From: Persephonella atlantica
Lineage (GTDB): Bacteria; Aquificota; Aquificia; Aquificales; Hydrogenothermaceae
Reading direction: 5' to 3'
Length of the DNA: 64,000 nucleotides
NCBI RefSeq assembly: GCF_016617615.1
Contig: NZ_JAACYA010000001.1
Span: 248,001-312,000, forward strand
Below the pieces are notes generated by a model. That model was not told where the DNA came from, searched no databases, and worked only from the letters and a program-made list of their open reading frames with translations. Below, piece after piece: positions 20,572 through 28,852 of the stretch. The position numbers were made by a program, and so were the translations under genes. The first letter of the stretch is position 1, and every line of letters starts with the position of its first letter.

Positions 20572-21702
20572 CTAATCCCTGCTTTTTCTTATCTCCACTT
20601 CTCCTCCCAGACCTACCTTAAGGATAGAGGTATCTCCTTCTGTTATCTTTATCTTTACAGGAATTCTCTGGGCTACTTTTGTAAACTCACCAGCAGTTAC
20701 ATCTCTGGGAACAAGGGCAAACTTGGCAGCTGTTGCTGGATTTATCTCAAACACTTTCCCTTTAAAAGTTTTGTCTGGAAATGCATCTATGTATATGTTT
20801 GCCTCACTACCAACCTTCACACCTTTTAGCTTGGTTTCTTCAAGGAGAACTAAGATATAAAGAGAGTTTTCTGGAACTATAGAGTAAACAGGTCTTCCTG
20901 ATGGAACAACTTCCCCTTCACTGACAAACTTTTTTGCTATATAACCGCTGTAAGGAGAGATAAGACGGGTATAACTGATAAGATTTTTCACGTCTTCAGC
21001 CTCTTTCTCAAGGGCATCTATCTGTCTGTCAACACTTTTTATCTGCTTTTTCAGCTCCTCAATACTTTTTCTTTCTGTGTATGCAAGGAGTATGCTCTCA
21101 TCTGCTTTTTTAAGCTGCACTCTCATCTGTGCAATCTTTTTGTCTATATAGTTTCTCCTGTGAATTAATACCTTATACTGGGTGTCTATCTGTTCAAACT
21201 TTCTCTGTGGGATTAAACCTTTACCAAGAAGATTTTTAAATCTCTCCCTATCTTTTTGAATAAGCTCTATCTGAAGGGACACTTCCTTCTTTTGCTCTTC
21301 TAAGGCTTTGATGGAAGAAGTAACCTGCTCTTTTGTTAGCTTTGCCTGTTTTATTTTTATATCTATCTGGCTTTTTATCTTTGAAAGCTTACTATTTAGA
21401 GACTCTTTTTTTTGCTTCAGGGACTGTATCTGAGCGTTTATCTGCTGAAGTTTCAGCCTGTAGTCCCTGTCATCTATCTGGGCTATAACTTCTCCTTTTT
21501 TTACATAATCTCCTTCTCTTTTAAACATTTTGACTATTTTTCCTTTCACTCTGTAAAAAGACAGATTTGCCATAGAGTCTGACTCAACAAAAACAGCATC
21601 TGTTATGGCATACTCCATTCTGTGCTTCACCCATCTAAAAGCAATAACAGCAAAAACAACAATCAGAAGAAGGACAATCCCTATGCCCACCTTGTTTTTC
21701 AT
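20572..21702 (-). CDS. HlyD-family adaptor, EmrA-like
   Basis: A 376-residue membrane fusion protein: one N-terminal helix (~5-23), an EmrA-like lipoyl half (ITDAVFVESDSM, VKGKIVKMFKREGDYV), a ~160-residue coiled coil (~85-240) and the second lipoyl half (SPYSGYIAKKFVSEGEVV), then a beta-barrel with VFEINPATAAKFALVP. It would connect the MFS pump (next gene, one base away) with the TolC-like channel. The start overlaps the tolC-like stop (21699-21702). It is the first of two adaptors in the same operon. Confidence 0.9.
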   Translation of the reverse strand: MKNKVGIGIVLLLIVVFAVIAFRWVKHRMEYAITDAVFVESDSMANLSFYRVKGKIVKMFKREGDYVKKGEVIAQIDDRDYRLKLQQINAQIQSLKQKKESLNSKLSKIKSQIDIKIKQAKLTKEQVTSSIKALEEQKKEVSLQIELIQKDRERFKNLLGKGLIPQRKFEQIDTQYKVLIHRRNYIDKKIAQMRVQLKKADESILLAYTERKSIEELKKQIKSVDRQIDALEKEAEDVKNLISYTRLISPYSGYIAKKFVSEGEVVPSGRPVYSIVPENSLYILVLLEETKLKGVKVGSEANIYIDAFPDKTFKGKVFEINPATAAKFALVPRDVTAGEFTKVAQRIPVKIKITEGDTSILKVGLGGEVEIRKSRD

Positions 21703-22970
21703 CTGATAGAGCCTCCAACTGCTTCCTCCAAATCAACAAATGCTTTTATTAGCTGGTAGTAAGAAATCTCTTTTCCCTTCCTTGCTGCTGTGAGCATGCT
21801 TTCTGCATCTAACACATCTGTGGTTGTTGCAAGCTGATTATTAAACTGTTCAACAGTCATTCTGTAGTATTCCTCTGCTTCAGACAGGGAGTCTTCAGCT
21901 AATTTCAGATTTTCTTTTGCCGTCAGGAATCTCTCATATGCTGCCTTTACCTGAAGTCTGATATCATTTTTCAGCTGGAGAAGTTGCAGTCTTACCTTCA
22001 TATAGTCCTGTTTCAGTTTCAGTGATGCGTAATAAGGCTTTATTCCCTGAAACTTCCAGCTCAGTCCTATGGTAAGTGCGTAATTTTCTTTAGGGTCTAA
22101 ATATGGATACTGGTCGGTGTAAAAATACTTCGCCTGTGCAAACAGTTTTGGCAAGAATGAGGAGCGTTCTATCTTTTCGTATCTTCGTGTCTCATCTGAC
22201 TTTATCTCAACTGCTTTTATAATAGCTCTATTTTTGTAAGCCTCCTCAATAAGATTTTTCAGACTTATGTTGTCAGGAATAGTAAAGTTCACAGGTTCTA
22301 CAGATAAATCCTCCTGAGTGTTTAAAACATTTTTCAGTCTTTCCACTGCTACTCTATACTCTCCTTCAGCTTTTCTTAAATCTCTTTTTATCTGGGAAAG
22401 TTTCACTTTTGTTTGAAGTATCTCAATTCTTGCAACAAGACCTTCTTTAAAAAACTCTTTAACCCTTTCAAGATGTTTCTCCACTGCAGTTAGCTGCTTT
22501 TTGTAAACATCAACAAGACTTTTGGCCATCAGAACATCTAAATAAGCCTTTTTTGTAATGGATATTATCTGGTTTTCTTTTTCTGACAGCATGTATTTAG
22601 TTGCATCTATATCAAGCCTTGATATATTCAGTTTTTCTATCCTTGAAAAGCCGGTAAAAATAGGGTAATTAATACCAACATCAAAATATTTAAAATCCTT
22701 CTCAGTCTGTTTGAACGAAAGGGGAAAGGGAAGTACACCTGCAGGTATCTTTGTGTAAGGTGTGTCCTTCTGGGAAGTAAAAGAGAAGTTAAGAAAAAAC
22801 TCAGGCATAAACAGGTTTTTATCCTCTTTTAGCTGTATCTTGGCTTTTTTTAGATTTATCCTTTCCTGTCTGATTTCAAGATTGTTTTCCAGTGCTTTTT
22901 TAACAGCTCCATCTATAGTAATACCATACGAAAAAAGCGGAAACAAAGCGAGAATAACCCATTTTTTCAT
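21699..22970 (-). CDS. TolC-family outer-membrane efflux protein
   Basis: A 423-residue outer-membrane factor with a short signal peptide (MKKWVILALFPLFSYG) and two repeats of long alpha-helical hairpins, for example around NQIISITKKAYLDVLMAKS and LRLQVKAAYERFLTAKENL. Such proteins form trimeric channels through the outer membrane. It can serve either or both pumps of this locus. Its ATG overlaps the tetR stop by 4 bases, tying pump supply to the repressor transcript. Confidence 0.9.
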   Translation of the reverse strand: MKKWVILALFPLFSYGITIDGAVKKALENNLEIRQERINLKKAKIQLKEDKNLFMPEFFLNFSFTSQKDTPYTKIPAGVLPFPLSFKQTEKDFKYFDVGINYPIFTGFSRIEKLNISRLDIDATKYMLSEKENQIISITKKAYLDVLMAKSLVDVYKKQLTAVEKHLERVKEFFKEGLVARIEILQTKVKLSQIKRDLRKAEGEYRVAVERLKNVLNTQEDLSVEPVNFTIPDNISLKNLIEEAYKNRAIIKAVEIKSDETRRYEKIERSSFLPKLFAQAKYFYTDQYPYLDPKENYALTIGLSWKFQGIKPYYASLKLKQDYMKVRLQLLQLKNDIRLQVKAAYERFLTAKENLKLAEDSLSEAEEYYRMTVEQFNNQLATTTDVLDAESMLTAARKGKEISYYQLIKAFVDLEEAVGGSIR

Positions 22971-23518
22971 CTGTGCTCTCCCAAAATCAGGTCAACAGCA
23001 TCTTCAAATCGAGAAACAATATGGATAAAACTTTTATTTTCCATAAGCATATCAAACTCAACCAGCCTCTTTCCAAATCCTATAAGTATTTCTGCTTTAA
23101 GCAGAGCTTGAGTATCTGTAGACAGTTTCTTCAGGTAAAAATCTCTTATTTTCTGTGATACATTAAAGTATATCTTCTGAAACTCTTCTCCCGCGCATAT
23201 TACCTGGAAGAAAAATATGTAAGCAATTTCTCTGTACTCATACAGAACTTTAAATATTTCCCTTCCAAACAGCTTTATAATCCTTGACGGTCTATCTTCA
23301 TAAACTGAATACTTTTCTATAATCCCAAATATCTGACCGGCTATCATCTGAACTATTTCAAGAAAAATCTCCTCTTTGCTTCTGAAGTACAGATAAAATG
23401 TTCCCTGTGCAAGACCAGCATCTCTTACAATATCGGATACTTTTGCATTGAAAAAGCCTTTTTCTGAAAAGACTTTAATAGCAGATTTAATAAGCCTCTC
23501 TCTTGTTGACTGACTCAT
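22967..23518 (-). CDS. TetR-family transcriptional repressor
   Basis: A 183-residue TetR regulator. The N-terminal helix-turn-helix is typical: RERLIKSAIKVFSEKGF, then VSDIVRDAGLAQGTFYLYF with the recognition helix at ~residues 34-45. The C-terminal ~130 residues form the ligand pocket, probably sensing a pump substrate. It is transcribed first in the tetR-tolC-emrA-emrB-hlyD-ybhF series. A perfect 7-4-7 inverted repeat covers its own start codon and follows a good promoter, so autorepression of the whole series is likely. No Shine-Dalgarno precedes the ATG, which fits a leaderless mRNA. Confidence 0.92.
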   Translation of the reverse strand: MSQSTRERLIKSAIKVFSEKGFFNAKVSDIVRDAGLAQGTFYLYFRSKEEIFLEIVQMIAGQIFGIIEKYSVYEDRPSRIIKLFGREIFKVLYEYREIAYIFFFQVICAGEEFQKIYFNVSQKIRDFYLKKLSTDTQALLKAEILIGFGKRLVEFDMLMENKSFIHIVSRFEDAVDLILGEHR

Positions 23519-23524
23519 CAGTCA
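23507..23524 (-). promoter_or_regulatory. candidate TetR operator over the tetR start codon
   Basis: A perfect inverted repeat with 7-base arms (TGACTGA and TCAGTCA) and a 4-base centre. It starts 3 bases downstream of the tetR -10 box and covers the expected transcription start and the ATG. Spacing and length fit TetR-family operators. That the neighbouring TetR protein binds it is inference. Confidence 0.6.
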
Positions 23525-23526
23525 TT

Positions 23527-23555
23527 ATTTTAGGTTGGAAAAAAATAAAAATCAA
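23527..23555 (-). promoter_or_regulatory. promoter for tetR-tolC-emrAB-hlyD-ybhF
   Basis: On the minus strand a -35 TTGATT (23550-23555) is separated by exactly 17 bases from a -10 TAAAAT (23527-23532). It fills the 41-base gap between the upstream permease gene and tetR. Transcription should start at about the first base of the tetR ATG, so the message would be leaderless. Confidence 0.6.
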
Positions 23556-23559
23556 CTCT

Positions 23560-24636
23560 TCAAAACAGCTTCCCTATCTTTCTAAATCCAAACATATACA
23601 GAACTACCCCCAAAATAAAAAGGGCTAAAAAATTGACCCACAAGTCAAAAACAGACGTTCCTCTGAAAAACAGTGACTCACAGCCTTCTATGTAATATCT
23701 GAGAGGTGATAGAAGAGAAAGTTTCTGCAGAGCAGGATGCATAGAGTATATAGGCGTCCACGAACCACTGAGAAATATAATAGGCATCATAATAATCACA
23801 GAAAGCTGGGCAACCTGAAGCATATTTTTTGCAACTGATGCAACAAACAGACCTATACCTGAGGTTGAAAATGAGTAAAGGAGCGTAAGGATAAGAAAAG
23901 CTGTAAAACTACCGTTCATAGGAAGTTTAAACACACCAAACAGAATAATCCCTACACATATTACTGTCCCTATCATAACGATAGCAATCTGGGAAAAGCT
24001 TTTTGCCAGTATGATAATTTTGGAATCTACAGGCATCAAAAGCATAATATCCCATGTTCCACTTTCTTTCTCTTTTACAAAGACTACAGACGATAAAATT
24101 ACTGTTATAAGGGTTAAAATAGAGAGAAACTCTGCCAAGGAAAGAAATTTAGGTGTGTCTGCATTTTGATTGAAAAGTTTGTGTGTTTTCAGCTCTACCG
24201 GGAAACTTTCTTCTCCGAATCTCAAAACAATATTTTGAAGGTAAGCAAGCGTTACATACCCTTGAGCTGCAGCTGTTGCATCTAACAGAACATTCAGCTT
24301 TGCCTTTTTTTCAAAAAAATCTTTCTCAAAATCAGAATCAAACACTATACCAACCATAATATCTCTGTTAAACAGAGCTTTTTTAAGCTCTTCTTCTGAC
24401 AAAAATCTTACAGGCTTTTGAAACTCTGGTGAATGAAGATGGGAGAGTATCTTATTTGATATCACACCGTTTGAAAAATCGACGTATCCTACAGACACAT
24501 TTTTAGGTTTCACCTCAAATCCTTTTCCTGCTATGTAAACATCAACAGTAAAAGAGTACAGGACTACTGCCACAAGTCCCCAGCTTCTGAAAAACATTAT
24601 CAGTTCTTTAAAGAAAACTGTTAAAAAAGCTTTCAT
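23560..24636 (-). CDS. ABC-2 type exporter permease (YbhR/YbhS-like), second of pair
   Basis: A 358-residue ABC-2 permease: one N-terminal transmembrane helix, a ~140-residue extracytoplasmic domain, then five helices starting near residue 168 (FLSILTLITVILSSVVFV) and ending LFILGVVLYMFGF. The conserved stretch VKEKESGTWDIMLLMPV after helix 2 is the usual coupling-helix region of the family. It overlaps the preceding permease gene by 4 bases and should heterodimerise with that product. The tandem ATPase is encoded at the far end of the locus. Confidence 0.9.
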   Translation of the reverse strand: MKAFLTVFFKELIMFFRSWGLVAVVLYSFTVDVYIAGKGFEVKPKNVSVGYVDFSNGVISNKILSHLHSPEFQKPVRFLSEEELKKALFNRDIMVGIVFDSDFEKDFFEKKAKLNVLLDATAAAQGYVTLAYLQNIVLRFGEESFPVELKTHKLFNQNADTPKFLSLAEFLSILTLITVILSSVVFVKEKESGTWDIMLLMPVDSKIIILAKSFSQIAIVMIGTVICVGIILFGVFKLPMNGSFTAFLILTLLYSFSTSGIGLFVASVAKNMLQVAQLSVIIMMPIIFLSGSWTPIYSMHPALQKLSLLSPLRYYIEGCESLFFRGTSVFDLWVNFLALFILGVVLYMFGFRKIGKLF

Positions 24637-25742
24637 CTCAGTTCCTTCCTCAAAAGGAGGACTCCAATGACTGTTATAAAAAGCCAGTAAAAAATAAGAA
24701 TAAAAAAGTAAAATAAATTTTTATCAGAGGAAAATCCCTGTCCAATAAGGAATGTGTCGTAGATAATGTGGTTGTAATACATAACAGGAAAAATGTGTGC
24801 TTCAACAGCGGCTTCTCCTTCCATTGAAGATATAGGCATAACAATACCAGAGTAAAGGAAACCGGGTATTATCGTGATTATAACTGTAAGGACAATGGCA
24901 ACAATCTGCGTTCTTGCAACAATAGAAACTAACAGACCTATGCTTACACTGATAAGAACGTAAATCTCAGAGGTTATCCAGTATATAAAAAAATTCCCCC
25001 TGAAAGGCACTTTAAACAGGTAAGCAGCCCACAGAAAAATTATAAAGATGTTCACAGAGTGAAGTAAAAAGGGGAGACTTAGCTTTCCAATAACAAAATC
25101 TGTTTTTCTTACAGGAGAAGAATAAAAATTAAAGATTGTTCCCCTCTCTTTCTCCCTTACTATCAGCAGTGCCGACAAAATTGCAGGAGCAACCAGAAAA
25201 ACGATACCTAAAAGGCCGGGAACAATAGCATTTTCATCTCTCATTGCCTGATTGAATAGATTTCTGTGATTTATCACGATAGAAGGTCTGCTTTGTAGAA
25301 CTTCCTGAGCTTCTTTCAAAAGCACTCCCTCTGCATAGCTCTGTATAGTCAGTCCTCTAAAAGGGAAAGAGGCATCAACAAATATACCTATCTCCGTTTT
25401 TATACCTTTCAGCAGGTGTTTCTCAAAGCTTTCCGGAATTATTATCAGCAGGTCTATCTCAGCCCTTTTCATCATCTCCAATGCCTTTTCTTCAGGCAGA
25501 TTTACAACCTCTGCTGTAAAATATCTTGAATGCTCAAATGCAGATATAATCCTATAGGAAAGCTGGGATTTATCGTAATTTATGATTGCCGTTCTGACAT
25601 TATAAACCTCCATCTTTATACCATAACCAAACAGTATCAGAATCATACTGGGCATCAGATAAACCATTATGATGAGCCTTGACCTGACAAGCTCTGAAAA
25701 TTCCTTTTTTAGATAAGCCTTTACAACATTAATCTTAATCAT
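24633..25742 (-). CDS. ABC-2 type exporter permease (YbhR/YbhS-like), first of pair
   Basis: A 369-residue ABC-2 permease with the same layout as its neighbour: helix 1 (~22-40, LIIMVYLMPSMILILFGYG), an extracytoplasmic domain, and five C-terminal helices. The coupling region reads VREKERGTIFNFYSSPV. It is the promoter-proximal gene of the efflux locus, divergent from the response regulator with 84 bases between them. Both sides may be read by the same OmpR-type site. Confidence 0.9.
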   Translation of the reverse strand: MIKINVVKAYLKKEFSELVRSRLIIMVYLMPSMILILFGYGIKMEVYNVRTAIINYDKSQLSYRIISAFEHSRYFTAEVVNLPEEKALEMMKRAEIDLLIIIPESFEKHLLKGIKTEIGIFVDASFPFRGLTIQSYAEGVLLKEAQEVLQSRPSIVINHRNLFNQAMRDENAIVPGLLGIVFLVAPAILSALLIVREKERGTIFNFYSSPVRKTDFVIGKLSLPFLLHSVNIFIIFLWAAYLFKVPFRGNFFIYWITSEIYVLISVSIGLLVSIVARTQIVAIVLTVIITIIPGFLYSGIVMPISSMEGEAAVEAHIFPVMYYNHIIYDTFLIGQGFSSDKNLFYFFILIFYWLFITVIGVLLLRKELR

Positions 25743-25787
25743 TTGATATTCTAAGAATAAATCATAAATTGATTTTTTAAAAGCTTG

Positions 25788-25804
25788 TTCACATAAATTT
25801 CACC
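25788..25804 (+). promoter_or_regulatory. candidate OmpR-type direct repeat (11-bp phase)
   Basis: TTCACA at 25788 and TTCACC at 25799 are direct repeats spaced 11 bases apart, the one-turn spacing used by OmpR/PhoB-family dimers. They lie about 10 bases before a -10-like TAGATT (25815-25820) in front of the response-regulator gene, where an activator would replace a -35. The opposite strand of the same site lies upstream of the efflux permeases. An identical pair recurs at 27644-27660. Confidence 0.45.
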
Positions 25805-25826
25805 AGAAGGGTTTTAGATTTTTATT

Positions 25827-26483
25827 ATGAAGATTTTGGTAGTTGAGGATAACGAAGAGCTTAACAATACGCTAAAAGAGATACTGGAGCTAAACGGCTA
25901 CTACGTTGATGCAGTTTTTGACGGGGAGGAAGCCCTTGAACATATGAAGATGTATGATTACGATGCTGTCATTTTAGATATAATGCTTCCAAAGATTGAT
26001 GGATTTAGAGTCTGTCAGATAGTAAGAGAGAGAAACGATGACACACCAATACTGATGCTTACTGCAAAAGATACAACACAGGACAAGGTTAAAGGTCTTG
26101 ATATCGGAGCTGATGACTATCTGGTTAAACCTTTTGAGATTGAGGAACTGCTTGCACGGGTCAGGGCATTAATCAGAAGGGTTTCCACAGAAAAAACAAA
26201 TGTAGTAAAAATAAAAGATATAACCATTGACCTTGACAAAAGGGAAGTCTACAGAGACGGAAAAAGTCTGATAATTACTCCTAAGCTGTTCTGTATCTTG
26301 GAGCAACTGATAAGAAATAGAGGAAAGGTGGTTACATACGAAAGTCTGATGAATAAATGCTGGGACATTACAGACTATCCATCAAGGGAAACAGTAAGAG
26401 CAAACATCAAACTGCTGAGAAAGATACTTCAGGACAGGGATATTATCCAGAATGTCTCTGGGGTGGGCTACAAAATAGAATGA
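25827..26483 (+). CDS. OmpR-family response regulator
   Basis: A 218-residue response regulator. The receiver domain (~1-120) has the acidic pair (VVEDNEE), the phosphorylation Asp in VILDIMLPKIDG (~residue 51) and the Lys in DYLVKPFE. The winged-helix output domain (~128-218) carries the family pattern ITPKLFCILEQLIRN and ETVRANIKLLRKIL. No Shine-Dalgarno is seen near the ATG and a -10-like box lies only 7 bases upstream, so translation may be leaderless. The TGA overlaps the kinase ATG. Divergent efflux genes are the obvious candidate targets. Confidence 0.95.
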   Translation: MKILVVEDNEELNNTLKEILELNGYYVDAVFDGEEALEHMKMYDYDAVILDIMLPKIDGFRVCQIVRERNDDTPILMLTAKDTTQDKVKGLDIGADDYLVKPFEIEELLARVRALIRRVSTEKTNVVKIKDITIDLDKREVYRDGKSLIITPKLFCILEQLIRNRGKVVTYESLMNKCWDITDYPSRETVRANIKLLRKILQDRDIIQNVSGVGYKIE

Positions 26484-27640
26484 AATTAGACCAGTTTCTA
26501 AAAGCACGCTTTAAAATAACACTTCTTATCTCGGCCATATCAACCTTTATTCTGTCTGCATTTTCTGGAAGTATATACTATTTTTATAAAGAACAGATAC
26601 TGTACGAAATTTCTGATGAACTGAAAGGTATAGCTTTTGAAGTTTCAAAAACAGTTGAAAACCCTGTTGTTGACTTTTCTATTGTAAAAAACATAAACAT
26701 ACCAGATGATACATATCTGTGCGTTTATAACTACGACACAAAGATGGTATTTTATAAAAATAAGCTGTGCAATATATCAAGGTTCTTCAATGGTTTCAAC
26801 ATTATAAAACATGATGTTCTGTTTGGAGGTTCTGTAAAAAAAGGAGACACTTTATATTACGTATATGTTGGTAAGGACCTGAGCAGAATTTTAGCCAGCT
26901 TAGAAAAACTCAAACTGATACTGATATACACAACATTTGTTATCTCTACAGCAATACTGGTTTTCTCCTTTCTCATATCAAAAAGGATACTGTCCCCCAT
27001 AAAGGAAGCTTTTGACAAACAGGAAAGGTTCACACAGAATGTATCCCACGACCTGAGGACACCCCTTACTGTAATATCAACAAATCTGTATCTTATAAAG
27101 CAAAAAAAATTTAAAAACATTGAGAAAAACATTGAAAACATATCAAAAACTGTTGATTACATGAAAAGTTTAGTAAACGACCTGCTATTTATCAGTCACA
27201 TAGGAGAAAAAGAAAAGAAAAAAGTAAATATTAACGATATTATAAAAAAACAGCTCTCTATCCTTTCTCCAAAAATAGAGGAAAAATCATTAGGTGTTTT
27301 AGTAAAGGAAGAGGATAAATTAGAGATAGAAGCAACAGAAACTGATATGGAAAAGCTGTTTTTTAATCTTCTTGAAAATGCAATAAAGTACAACTATAAA
27401 AATGGAGAAATAATTGTGAATATAAAGAAAAAAACTGTCTCCATAAAAAATACAGGTAAGTCTATTGATAAAGAAAATATAGACAAAATCTTTGAAAGAT
27501 TTTATCGGGAAGACAGATCAAGAACATCTGAAGGGTATGGGCTGGGACTTGCCATAGTAAAGGAGATAGCAGACCATTACAGATTAAGAATAAAAGTAAA
27601 GTCTGAAGGAGTTCACAACGAGTTTGTTATAAAGTTCTAA
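26480..27640 (+). CDS. sensor histidine kinase
   Basis: A 386-residue membrane kinase starting at the ATG at 26480, which overlaps the regulator's stop; the frame is open further upstream inside that gene but those residues are read-through. Two helices (~8-30 and ~150-172) bracket a ~120-residue periplasmic sensor. There is little room for a full HAMP before the H-box QNVSHDLRTPLTV. The N-box (NLLENAIKYN), G1 (IKNTGKSID), F (FERFYRED) and G2 (GYGLGLAIV) motifs are all intact. The sensor's three Cys are not in a recognisable metal motif. It partners the preceding regulator. Confidence 0.94.
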   Translation: MKLDQFLKARFKITLLISAISTFILSAFSGSIYYFYKEQILYEISDELKGIAFEVSKTVENPVVDFSIVKNINIPDDTYLCVYNYDTKMVFYKNKLCNISRFFNGFNIIKHDVLFGGSVKKGDTLYYVYVGKDLSRILASLEKLKLILIYTTFVISTAILVFSFLISKRILSPIKEAFDKQERFTQNVSHDLRTPLTVISTNLYLIKQKKFKNIEKNIENISKTVDYMKSLVNDLLFISHIGEKEKKKVNINDIIKKQLSILSPKIEEKSLGVLVKEEDKLEIEATETDMEKLFFNLLENAIKYNYKNGEIIVNIKKKTVSIKNTGKSIDKENIDKIFERFYREDRSRTSEGYGLGLAIVKEIADHYRLRIKVKSEGVHNEFVIKF

Positions 27641-27643
27641 ATT

Positions 27644-27660
27644 TTCACAGCATTTTCACA
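27644..27660 (+). promoter_or_regulatory. second TTCACA direct repeat (11-bp phase), after the kinase gene
   Basis: TTCACA at 27644 and 27655 repeats with an 11-base phase inside ATTTTCACA-GC-ATTTTCACA, just after the kinase stop. It matches the pair upstream of the regulator. No gene starts immediately downstream on either strand, so it may be a decoy or autoregulatory site, or chance in AT-rich DNA. Confidence 0.35.
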
Positions 27661-27730
27661 TTGGAAGATTACTATTATTATTGAAATCCACTTAAGTTTT
27701 CTCCTAAACCTCCTCCCCTCTCCCTCCTTT

Positions 27731-27750
27731 CCCCCGAAAGGGGGATTTTT
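27731..27750 (+). terminator. rho-independent terminator of the two-component operon
   Basis: A CCCCC-GAAA-GGGGG hairpin followed by ATTTTT on the plus strand, between the convergent kinase and aroE genes. The GAAA loop makes a stable tetraloop. Confidence 0.7.
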
Positions 27751-27752
27751 AA

Positions 27753-28595
27753 TTACTCCTGCAAAACTTTTCTCATAACTTCAACAGGAGCTTTCTCTCC
27801 TGTCCATATCTCAAATGCTTTTGCTCCTTGATACAGCAGCATAGGAAGCCCATCCTGCCACCTGCATCCCTTCTCTTCTGCTACTTTCAAAAGTTTTGTC
27901 TTTTTGTATATGATATCAACTACTGTATGTTTTTTCTGCACCTTTGAGTAATCAAAAAGGGGTGGGTCTTCATCTTTCAGACCAACAGATGTTGTGTTTA
28001 CGATAATATCTGTAGAAGAGAGATAATCTTCCACTTTATCAAGAGGAACTGGAATTATTATCTCCTGAATAAACCTGTTTAATTTTGAAAAGTCCTGAAT
28101 TATCTGAAATACCCTATCTATTGTTCTGTTGGCAACAAATATTTTCTCAGCACCTTCCCTGATGAGACCATACAAAACAGCCCTTGATGCTCCTCCTGCT
28201 CCCAATATCAGAAAAGTCTTATCCTGAAACTGGGGCTCTATCTCCTTCAGTCCCTCTATAAATCCATAAGCATCTGTGTTATAGCCTATCAGGTATCCAT
28301 CAATATTTTTGACTGTGTTGCAGGCCCCTATAAACTGGACTTCCTCTGAAGTTTCATCAAGATATCTGATAACTTCTTCCTTGTGGGGAACAGTTATGTT
28401 TATACCTCTGATAGACAGTGCCTTAATTCCGTTAACAGCTTTTTTTAGATTTTCAGGTTTTACCTCAAAGGGAAGATAAACTGCGTTAATATTCTTGTGT
28501 CTGAAGGCTGCTGTTTGGAACTGGGGAGACTTAGAGTGTTTTACTGGATAGCCGATAATTCCATAAACTTCTGTTTCGCCGTTAACAAGCATCAC
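27753..28595 (-). CDS. aroE: shikimate dehydrogenase
   Basis: A 280-residue AroE that reduces 3-dehydroshikimate with NADPH in aromatic amino acid synthesis. The shikimate-binding serines are in HSKSPQFQ, the catalytic Lys in NITVPHKEEV (~70), the Asp in YNTDAYGF (~107), the NADP loop is LGAGGASRAV, and NRT follows. It is the last gene of the iscU-to-aroE operon and its ATG overlaps the nfu-like stop (ATGA), an unusual partner for sulfur-transfer genes. Confidence 0.96.
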   Translation of the reverse strand: MMLVNGETEVYGIIGYPVKHSKSPQFQTAAFRHKNINAVYLPFEVKPENLKKAVNGIKALSIRGINITVPHKEEVIRYLDETSEEVQFIGACNTVKNIDGYLIGYNTDAYGFIEGLKEIEPQFQDKTFLILGAGGASRAVLYGLIREGAEKIFVANRTIDRVFQIIQDFSKLNRFIQEIIIPVPLDKVEDYLSSTDIIVNTTSVGLKDEDPPLFDYSKVQKKHTVVDIIYKKTKLLKVAEEKGCRWQDGLPMLLYQGAKAFEIWTGEKAPVEVMRKVLQE

Positions 28596-28852
28596 AGAGT
28601 TGATATATCAAATTTGTGCTGTCCTATCTGGACCTTTTTTACCCATGGTAGAAAATTCTTTATTGCAACAATAATAACATCTTTCATTGTTATATCAGGA
28701 ACGGGACATGTGGAGCAGGCACCTAAAAGCTCAAGATAAACAGTGTCATCTTCTACCTTAACCAGCTTAATATCACCCATATCAAGGGCTAAAGCTGGTC
28801 TTATCATATCAAGGACGTGTTCTACTTCCTGCTCTCTTGTTTTTACCATCAC
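28592..28852 (-). CDS. NifU C-terminal-domain (Nfu-like) Fe-S protein
   Basis: An 86-residue single Nfu domain. The cluster-binding CxxC is in LLGACSTCPVPDIT (~residue 46-49), followed by the typical TMKDVIIVAIKN helix. Nfu proteins dimerise around a [4Fe-4S] cluster and hand it to target enzymes. It overlaps DUF1858 upstream and aroE downstream by 4 bases each, so it belongs to the IscU operon as a probable late carrier. Confidence 0.9.
   Translation of the reverse strand: MMVKTREQEVEHVLDMIRPALALDMGDIKLVKVEDDTVYLELLGACSTCPVPDITMKDVIIVAIKNFLPWVKKVQIGQHKFDISTL

Noticed and set aside
26357-26479. N-terminal extension of the histidine kinase frame
   Set aside because: It overlaps conserved winged-helix sequence of the regulator; the ATGA at 26480 is the normal coupled start.
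27753-28595. aroE as part of an aromatic amino acid operon
   Set aside because: All genes upstream in the transcript are sulfur or Fe-S genes; no other aro gene is present.
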